A DNA stretch of 64,000 bases. It comes from CAZMGT01 sp964565895 (GTDB lineage Bacteria; Armatimonadota; Zipacnadia; UBA1398; CAZMGT01). The translations under genes were made by a program, and so were the position numbers. Each line of letters begins with the position of its first letter. Position 1 is the first letter of the stretch. A model generated the notes under the pieces. The model did no database searches and was not told the origin of the DNA. It saw only the letters and a program-made list of their open reading frames with translations. Of the stretch, positions 58,660 through 64,000 are shown one piece after another. The DNA lies in contig CAZMGT010000004.1 in assembly GCA_964565895.1 (NCBI GenBank), positions 1 to 64,000 on the forward strand. Reading direction: 5' to 3'.

Positions 58660-60063
58660 ATGGCTGCCATGAGCGAGGGGCCGAGGGATACGATCGCCCA
58701 GGTGGCCACGCCGGTGGGCGAGGGCGGGCTGGCCGTCATCCGCCTGAGCGGGCCGGAGACGCGGCGCATTATGGGGGCCATTTTGCGCAACGAGGCTGGG
58801 ACGGCGATCGACATGCAGCCGCGCTTCGCCCACCACGGCTATGTGTTCGACCCGGAGGCGGGCGAGGCGGTAGACGAGGTTGTCGCTACGTTTTTTCCCG
58901 CGGGGCGGAGCTTTACCGGCGAGGACATGGCCGAGATAAGCTGCCACGCGGGGCGGATTGTCGCCCAGCGCGTGCTCGACGTTTTGCGGCGGCAGGGGGC
59001 GCGGCTGGCCGAGCCGGGCGAGTTTTCTAAAAGAGCGTTTTTAAACGGGCGCATTGACCTCGCCCAGGCGGAGGCGATCTGCGACCTGGTGCGAGCGAAA
59101 AGCGAGGAGGCGGCGCGCGCCGCGTTGCGCCAGTTGCGCGGCGGGCTTTCGCGCAGGTTGGCGGAGATTCGCGAGAAGCTGTTGCAGCTCGTGGTAGATA
59201 TCGAAGCCGCGGTGGACTTTCCCGAAGACGACATTACGCCCATTGACCCCGCGCGCGTGCGGCGGGAGGTCGCCGAGGGGCTTGAGGCAGTAGAGGGGCT
59301 GCTAAAGCGGGCGGGCGCGGGGCGCGCGCTGCGCGAGGGGACGGTGGTGGCCATTGTCGGGCGGCCGAACGTGGGCAAGTCGAGCATCCTCAACGCCCTC
59401 CTCGGCCGCGACCGAGCGATCGTTACTCCCATGCCGGGGACGACGCGCGACACGCTGGAGGAGTTTGCGAGCATCGGCGGCTGGCCGTTTTGCCTAATCG
59501 ATACCGCGGGGCTGCGCGAGAGGCCGGAGGAGATCGAGGCCGCGGGAATCCAGCGCGCGCTGGCCGCGCTTGAGACGTGCGACGTGTGCCTGGCGGTGTT
59601 CGACGGCTCGGAGCCGCTAGACGAAGAGGACGAGCAGGTGGCTCAGGCGGTGCGCGAGCGCGGGGCGCCGACGATCGCCGCGCTAAACAAAAGCGACTTG
59701 GAGCAGGTGGTAAGTGTCGAACAAATTGCCGCGCTGCTTCCCGAGGCGCGGGTGGTGCGCTCGTGCGCGGTGCGCGCGGACGGCGTGGAGGAGATCGAGG
59801 CGGCGCTCGTTGCCGCCGTTTCCGCGCCGGAGGGCGCGGGCGGGGAGCCGGAGATTTTGACCAACGCGCGGCATATCGAGGCGCTTGAGCGCGCGCGCGA
59901 AAGGCTGCGCGGGGCGCTTAGCGCTTTGGACAGCGGCTTGGCGCTCGACCTTGTCTCGCTCGACGTGCGCGAGGCGCTTTCGCACATGGGCGAGATAACC
60001 GGCGAAACGGTAACGCCGGAGCTTATTGACCGGATTTTCGAGACGTTTTGCCTAGGCAAGTAA
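58660..60063 (+). CDS. mnmE: tRNA modification GTPase MnmE
   Basis: ATG 58660 with AGGATAAG upstream gives 467 residues, usual for MnmE. The N-terminal folate-binding domain shows DTIAQVATPVGEGGLAVIRLSG, a helical domain follows, and the inserted G domain contains GRPNVGKSSILNALLGRDRAIV, DTAGLRE and ALNKSD. The protein ends in FCLGK, the conserved C-[ILV]-G-K tail holding the catalytic Cys. With MnmG it adds the carboxymethylaminomethyl group to U34 of certain tRNAs. mnmG is not in the window. Confidence 0.97.
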   Translation: MAAMSEGPRDTIAQVATPVGEGGLAVIRLSGPETRRIMGAILRNEAGTAIDMQPRFAHHGYVFDPEAGEAVDEVVATFFPAGRSFTGEDMAEISCHAGRIVAQRVLDVLRRQGARLAEPGEFSKRAFLNGRIDLAQAEAICDLVRAKSEEAARAALRQLRGGLSRRLAEIREKLLQLVVDIEAAVDFPEDDITPIDPARVRREVAEGLEAVEGLLKRAGAGRALREGTVVAIVGRPNVGKSSILNALLGRDRAIVTPMPGTTRDTLEEFASIGGWPFCLIDTAGLRERPEEIEAAGIQRALAALETCDVCLAVFDGSEPLDEEDEQVAQAVRERGAPTIAALNKSDLEQVVSVEQIAALLPEARVVRSCAVRADGVEEIEAALVAAVSAPEGAGGEPEILTNARHIEALERARERLRGALSALDSGLALDLVSLDVREALSHMGEITGETVTPELIDRIFETFCLGK

Positions 60064-60107
60064 AGCGGCTCCCACGGGGGCCGCGCAAGTGCTGGAGGCG
60101 AGTGGGC

Positions 60108-60602
60108 GTGGCGTTTTGCATTTCCATCGACCGCCTCGACGCAAACATCGAGGAGATAACCGTTGGCCGGTGGCTGAAAAAAGAGGGCGACCCCGTGGCC
60201 CTCGGCGAGCCGGTGGTGGAGATCATTACGGACAAGATAACGTTTGAGTACGAGGCCGAGGCGGAGGGGATTTTGGCGAAGATCGTCGCCCCGGAGAAGA
60301 GCGTCGTGCCCGTGCATTACATTATCGGGGTAATCGCCCAGCCGGGGGAGGAGCTGCCGGACTACGAGGCGCACAACGCCGAGCTCATGGAGGCGTTGCG
60401 GGAGAAGGCCCTCGGGCCCGCGGCGCGCGAGCGGCGGGAGATTAGGCGCAGGCCGGCCGGGCCACGGGGGCGCGTGCGGGCCACGCCGGCGGCGCGCCGC
60501 CGCGCACGCGAGCTGGGCGTAGACCTCGCCCAAGTGGCGGAGAAGGTGAACGGGCCGATTTCCGCGCAAGACGTAGAGCGCTTTGCCGCGGGTGAGCTGT
60601 AA
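60108..60602 (+). CDS. Stand-alone lipoyl domain plus peripheral subunit-binding domain protein
   Basis: GTG 60108 (or GTG 60102), with GGAGG upstream, starts a 164-residue protein. Residues ~1-80 are a lipoyl/biotinyl domain with the modified Lys in EIITDKITFEYEAEAEG, and residues ~120-160 are a peripheral subunit-binding domain (RATPAARRRARELGVDLAQV, GPISAQDVERF). A normal E2 acyltransferase has these domains followed by a ~230-residue catalytic domain with HxxxDG. That part is absent and the gene ends directly before acpS (TAATG overlap), so the protein is complete as it stands. It may carry acyl groups for a complex encoded elsewhere. Confidence 0.85.
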   Translation: MAFCISIDRLDANIEEITVGRWLKKEGDPVALGEPVVEIITDKITFEYEAEAEGILAKIVAPEKSVVPVHYIIGVIAQPGEELPDYEAHNAELMEALREKALGPAARERREIRRRPAGPRGRVRATPAARRRARELGVDLAQVAEKVNGPISAQDVERFAAGEL

Positions 60603-60967
60603 TGCGCGTGTTGGGCATTGGCGTGGACATTGTGGACACCTCGCGCATCGCGGGGATGATCGCCCGGCACGGCGACCGGTTCCTCTCGCGCGCGCTGACG
60701 CCGCGGGAGCGGGCGAAGCTCCCCAAGGACCCCTCGCTGCCCATCTACGCCGCGCGGCGCATTGCCGCTAAAGAGGCCGTGATTAAGGCGCTGGGGATGG
60801 GCCTGCGCCCGGGGTCGAACTGGCACTGCTTTGAGGTAGAGGACATTCGCCCGGGGTGGTGCGAGGTGCACCCCAGGCGGAAGGACCTGCAGCAGTATCG
60901 CTTTCACGTGGCCATCTCGCGCCACGGGAAAATGGTTATTGCCATGTGCACGCTGGAAGGGAACTGA
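60602..60967 (+). CDS. acpS: Holo-[acyl-carrier-protein] synthase
   Basis: The 121-residue protein has the AcpS motifs VLGIGVDIVDTSRI with the metal-binding Asp, LTPRERAKLP and RRIAAKEAVIKALGMGL, plus a C-terminal YRFHVAISRHGKMVIAMCTLE. It transfers 4'-phosphopantetheine from CoA to acyl carrier protein. Length is normal. The ATG overlaps the preceding stop by one base. Together with fabG and two ketosynthase genes it belongs to a fatty acid or polyketide group. No acyl carrier protein gene is seen in the window. Confidence 0.95.
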   Translation: MRVLGIGVDIVDTSRIAGMIARHGDRFLSRALTPRERAKLPKDPSLPIYAARRIAAKEAVIKALGMGLRPGSNWHCFEVEDIRPGWCEVHPRRKDLQQYRFHVAISRHGKMVIAMCTLEGN

Positions 60968-60972
60968 GGGCC

Positions 60973-61719
60973 ATGGCTGAGGAGCAAGGGCGCGTGGCGG
61001 TGATTACCGGCTCGGCGCGGGGCATCGGCAGGGCGTGCGCCGTGGGCTTGGCCGAGGATGGGTTTAACATCGTCATTAACGACCTCGCGCTGGACGAGAA
61101 CACGGAGAGCGCAGTGGCCGAAGTGCGGGAGAAGGGGCGCGAAGCGATCGCCATCGCCGCCGACGTAACCCAGGCGGAGCAGGTGAAGCAGCTTGTCGGC
61201 GGAGCGCTGGAGAAGTTCGGGCGGATAGACGTGCTCGTTAACAACGCGGGGATCATTCGCGACATGTACGTAACGTTTATGAAGGAGGAGGACTGGGACG
61301 CCTGCGTGGACGTTTCGCTTAAGGGGGCGTTTTTGTGCACAAAGGCCGTGCTGCGCGACATGGCCAAGCGCAAGTGGGGGCGGATAATTAACATTTCCTC
61401 CGACGCGGGACTGATGGGGGACATGATGCGCGCCAATTACTCCGCGGCCAAGGCCGGGCTGTTGGGGTTTACCAAGGCCGTCGCTCGAGAGGTAGCCAGC
61501 CAGGGGATAACGGTAAACGCCGTCGCGCCCGGGGTAATCGAGACGCAGCTTATCGCAGACATGAAGCCTCAGCGGCGGGAGCAGATGCTCCAGCGCATTC
61601 CTCTGGGGCGGTTTGGCGCGCCGGAGGAGGTGGCCGCGGTGGTGCGCTTTCTGGCCTCCGAGGAAGCCTCATATATTACCGGGGCAACCATTTGCGTTGA
61701 CGGTGGTCTGAAGATGTAA
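60973..61719 (+). CDS. fabG: 3-oxoacyl-[ACP] reductase (SDR family)
   Basis: The 248-residue protein is a classical short-chain dehydrogenase: GSARGIGRA nucleotide loop, NNAG(I) motif, catalytic Ser in IINISSDAG, YSAAKAG with Tyr and Lys, and a C-terminal DGGLKM ending typical of FabG. It reduces 3-oxoacyl-ACP with NADPH. ATG 60973 follows the acpS stop by 5 bases. Its place before two ketosynthase genes suggests a role in their pathway, although it could also be the housekeeping FabG. Confidence 0.92.
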   Translation: MAEEQGRVAVITGSARGIGRACAVGLAEDGFNIVINDLALDENTESAVAEVREKGREAIAIAADVTQAEQVKQLVGGALEKFGRIDVLVNNAGIIRDMYVTFMKEEDWDACVDVSLKGAFLCTKAVLRDMAKRKWGRIINISSDAGLMGDMMRANYSAAKAGLLGFTKAVAREVASQGITVNAVAPGVIETQLIADMKPQRREQMLQRIPLGRFGAPEEVAAVVRFLASEEASYITGATICVDGGLKM

Positions 61720-61782
61720 GCGCCGGGGAGCGGGGAAGAGCTGCCCCACCCCGGGGATATTTTCGCCGAGGTTGAGCCTGCC

Positions 61783-62988
61783 ATGGGCGAGCGGCGCGTA
61801 GCCGTTACCGGAATGGGCATCGTAAGCTGCATCGGGACGAACGTGGAGGAGTTCGCGCGGCGGCTGTTTGCCGGGGAGAGCGGGATCGCGCGCATCGAGC
61901 GCTTTGACCCGACGGGGCTGCGCAACGAGGAGGCGGGGGAGGTTAAGCAGGAGCTTTCGCCGCCGGAGTGGGCCCCGGGCGACTGGCCGCTGGACTTTTT
62001 GTTTACCCTAGTGGCCACGGACGAGGCGCTGCGCGATGCCAGCCTGCCCCCGGACCTGGGCGATGTGCCCACGGGGTGCATGCTCTCCACGAACTTCGGC
62101 TGTGGCGAGGCGTTCGAGGAGTTTGCCGCCGACCCCGAGGGGGCGGAATGCTTTGCCGACGTTCCCTTTCACGCGGTTGTCGAGGCGCTGAAGGAGCTGC
62201 TCGACCTGCGCGGGCCAGCGGCGGCGGTGTCTATCTCCTGTGCCTCGGGGACGGCGGCGGTGGGCCTTGGGGCGGACCTCATTCGCCTGGGCTACGCGGA
62301 ACGGGTGCTCGCCGGGGGTTACGACATGCTCTCGCTGTTTTCGCAGTCCGGCCTAAGCATTTTGCGCACGATTACCGCGGAGAAGATTCGCCCGTTTGAC
62401 GTGCGGCGCAGCGGGACGATTTTCGGCGAGGGAGCGGCGATTTTGGTCCTGGAGAGCCTCGAGGAAGCGCAGCGGCGAGGGGCAACGGTTCACGCGGAGA
62501 TCCTCGGCCACGGGCTAAACAACAACGCCTATCACCTTACCGCGCCGGACAAGGAGGGCGAGGGCATTGCCGTATGCATCGAGGAGGCGATCCGCGACGC
62601 GGGCATTGACCCGCGCGACATCGACTACGTTAACGCCCATGGCACGGCGACGGAATATCACGACGTAACGGAGGTTAAGGCAATCAAGGCCCTGCTCGGC
62701 GAGCACGCGTATGAGATTCCCGTAAGCTCGATTAAGGCGGCGACGGGGCACACCATGGGCGCGGCGGGCTCGATGGAGATTATCGCAACGATCCTCGCCA
62801 TGCACAAAAATCTCGCCCCGCCCACGCTGAACCTCGACGAGCCCGACCCAGAGTGCGACCTGGACCACGTTCCCTGGCGGAGCAAAGAGCACGAGATTCA
62901 CGTTGCCTTGTCCAACTCCGCGGGAATCGGCGGGGGAAACGCATCTATTGTTCTCGCTGAGCCCGGGTGGGTGGAAGGTCGGAAGTGA
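61783..62988 (+). CDS. Beta-ketoacyl-ACP synthase (FabF/KAS II-like), catalytically intact
   Basis: The 401-residue thiolase-fold protein starts VAVTGMGIVSCIGTNVEEF. The active-site Cys lies in VSISCASGTAAVGLG (about residue 155), the two catalytic His in VNAHGTATEYHD (about 288) and ATGHTMGAAG (about 325), and the Lys in SSIKAATGH. It joins malonyl-ACP to a growing chain by decarboxylative condensation. Its closeness to FabF, and the partner gene overlapping its stop (GTGA), suggest a ketosynthase that works with a second, non-catalytic subunit as in type II polyketide and aryl-polyene systems. The chain type cannot be read from the sequence. Confidence 0.92.
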   Translation: MGERRVAVTGMGIVSCIGTNVEEFARRLFAGESGIARIERFDPTGLRNEEAGEVKQELSPPEWAPGDWPLDFLFTLVATDEALRDASLPPDLGDVPTGCMLSTNFGCGEAFEEFAADPEGAECFADVPFHAVVEALKELLDLRGPAAAVSISCASGTAAVGLGADLIRLGYAERVLAGGYDMLSLFSQSGLSILRTITAEKIRPFDVRRSGTIFGEGAAILVLESLEEAQRRGATVHAEILGHGLNNNAYHLTAPDKEGEGIAVCIEEAIRDAGIDPRDIDYVNAHGTATEYHDVTEVKAIKALLGEHAYEIPVSSIKAATGHTMGAAGSMEIIATILAMHKNLAPPTLNLDEPDPECDLDHVPWRSKEHEIHVALSNSAGIGGGNASIVLAEPGWVEGRK

Positions 62989-64000
62989 GCGAGAAAGTAG
63001 CGATCACGGGCATTGGGCCGGTCTCGCCGCTTGGGATAGGGCGAGAGGAGTTTTTTTCGGCGCTGCGCGAGAAGCGCTGCGCCGTGGGGCGGGTTTCGCG
63101 CCTTAGCACGCCAGAGGGGTATCCCGTGCTCGCCGCGGAGATCGGCGAGTTTAACGTAAACGACTACCTGGAGAGCGCGAAGACCTACCTGGACCCGATC
63201 TCAGGATATTTGCTTGCCGCGTGCGCATTGGCGCTGCGCGATGGGGGTTTTGACTTAGAGCGGGCGGACAAGAAACGCGTGGGGGTAAGCGTGGGGAGCA
63301 TGTTCGGCGCGCTGCAGACATCGGACACATACTTTCAACGGCTTGTGGAGAAGGGGCCGCGGCTGGCGAGCTCGCTTTTGTTTAGCCACACATATGTGAA
63401 CACGCCGGGGAGCTTGGTGGCCATTGAGTGGGGGCTGATGGGCTATAACGCGACCTATTGCAGCGGGCTAACCTCAGGCGCGGAGGCCATTATCCGCGCC
63501 GCCGACGCCCTGGCCCAGGGGCGGGCCGAGGCCATCCTCGCCGGTGGCACGGAGGCCCTGTGCGAGCTGGTCTATCTCGGCTTGGCCAATGAGGGCCGGG
63601 TGACGCTTGCGCCGAGCCCCGCGGAGCGCGCGGCGCACCCCGGGCTGGTTCCCGGCGAGGGCGCCGGGGTTTTGCTGCTTGAGGCGGAAGAGGCAGCGCG
63701 GGCGCGCGGGGCACAAGTCGCGGCAACGATTTGCGGAAGAGGCCAGGCAAGCGACACCTCGCCCGCGGCGGCGCTTGAGCGCGCGGTGAAGCAGGCGCTT
63801 AGCGTGTGGGACGGGCGCGAGCCAGATATCGTTATCTCGCCGGCGAACGGCGAGCCTCAGGTTGACGAAGCTTGCCGCGCGGCGCTGCCCTCGTGCGAGG
63901 TGTTTTGCGCGAAGGAGTTGCAGGGGGAGACGTTTGCCGCGGCCACGGGGTTAGATGTCGCTGCCGCGCTGGCCTTGGCCGAGCCTGGGCAGCGGGCGCT
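62985..64000 (+). CDS. Ketosynthase-like protein lacking catalytic residues (chain-length-factor-like), cut by right edge
   Basis: GTG 62985 overlaps the stop of the intact ketosynthase. The 338 visible residues have the thiolase fold (VAITGIGPVSPLGIGREEF, VSVGSMFGALQT, AEAILAGGTEALCE, VPGEGAGVLLLE). Compared with FabF, the position of the active-site Cys is Leu (SGLTSGAEAI against the TACTSG-type motif; a Cys three residues earlier is not in register), the first His region reads SPANGEP with Asn, and the KxxxGH region reads KELQGETF with Glu. All three catalytic positions are thus changed, as in chain-length factors that pair with an active ketosynthase. The C-terminal ~60 residues are outside the window. 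Confidence 0.88.
   Translation, partial: MSEKVAITGIGPVSPLGIGREEFFSALREKRCAVGRVSRLSTPEGYPVLAAEIGEFNVNDYLESAKTYLDPISGYLLAACALALRDGGFDLERADKKRVGVSVGSMFGALQTSDTYFQRLVEKGPRLASSLLFSHTYVNTPGSLVAIEWGLMGYNATYCSGLTSGAEAIIRAADALAQGRAEAILAGGTEALCELVYLGLANEGRVTLAPSPAERAAHPGLVPGEGAGVLLLEAEEAARARGAQVAATICGRGQASDTSPAAALERAVKQALSVWDGREPDIVISPANGEPQVDEACRAALPSCEVFCAKELQGETFAAATGLDVAAALALAEPGQRA

Noticed and set aside
1..64000. CRISPR arrays, insertion sequences, prophage or integrase genes
   Set aside because: I saw no regularly spaced direct repeats with unique spacers, no transposase motifs and no phage genes.

Overview
The window is a GC-rich bacterial chromosome segment in a scaffold that contains one 100-N gap (47733-47832). 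It holds about 51 protein genes and one decayed gene, using ATG, GTG and TTG starts. I see no rRNA, tRNA, CRISPR array, insertion sequence or prophage. Tat signals, lipobox and Sec signal peptides, many secreted TPR or carbohydrate-active proteins and a MalF/MalG-type importer suggest a heterotrophic, diderm-like, polysaccharide-using bacterium. A PVC, Armatimonadota-like or other uncultured lineage would fit, but this is inference and the phylum cannot be assigned from the sequence alone.

Layout. 1-10.1 kb: a sugar isomerase-like TIM barrel (cut by the left edge), a site-2-protease-like membrane metalloprotease, then a same-strand cluster of secreted TPR protein, Tat-signal AmmeMemoRadiSam radical SAM enzyme, Tat-signal DUF362 protein and a membrane protein with a spermidine-synthase-like domain, followed by a CBS protein. 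10.2-16.4 kb: TatA, a second sugar isomerase-like protein, an L-arabinokinase-like GHMP kinase, and a large GGDEF-ATPase-HEAT signalling protein. 16.9-31.4 kb: a carbohydrate region with two divergent secreted glycosidase-like proteins, two Gfo/Idh/MocA oxidoreductases, a DUF4380 protein, and an ABC importer in which binding protein and MalF permease are one polypeptide and the MalG permease carries a large extracytoplasmic insertion.

31.4-42.7 kb is the origin neighbourhood. dnaA, dnaN, recF, a DciA-like DUF721 protein, a GT4 glycosyltransferase and a TPR protein run leftward; rpmH, rnpA, yidD, yidC and khpB/jag run rightward. A consensus DnaA box lies between dnaA and dnaN, and near-consensus boxes with inverted repeats lie between dnaA and rpmH.

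42.7-50.7 kb: a lipoprotein with a Glu/Tyr tail, a fusion of a catalytically degraded WecA/MraY-like membrane domain to a TagA/WecG glycosyltransferase, ahcY with a clear promoter, and a module made of an acidic PepSY-like repeat protein plus an OmpR-type response regulator and histidine kinase. Three TTTTCA hexamers at exact 11-bp spacing stand in front of that module. 50.7-58.6 kb: a NYN nuclease-like protein, a UbiA-type prenyltransferase with an LPG-synthase-TM-type flippase-like protein, a GH10 xylanase remnant, a third Gfo/Idh oxidoreductase, a LysE exporter, and split glutamate synthase domains (GATase and GXGXG) with a DUF2284 protein. 58.6-64 kb: mnmE, a stand-alone lipoyl/subunit-binding protein, acpS, fabG, an intact ketosynthase and, cut by the right edge, a partner ketosynthase that has lost all three catalytic positions (chain-length-factor-like). 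This looks like the start of a type II fatty acid or polyketide locus.

Most notable: the ketosynthase/CLF-like pair, the pseudo-WecA-TagA fusion, the fused sugar importer, the Tat-signal radical SAM cluster, and the repeat-controlled PepSY/two-component module.
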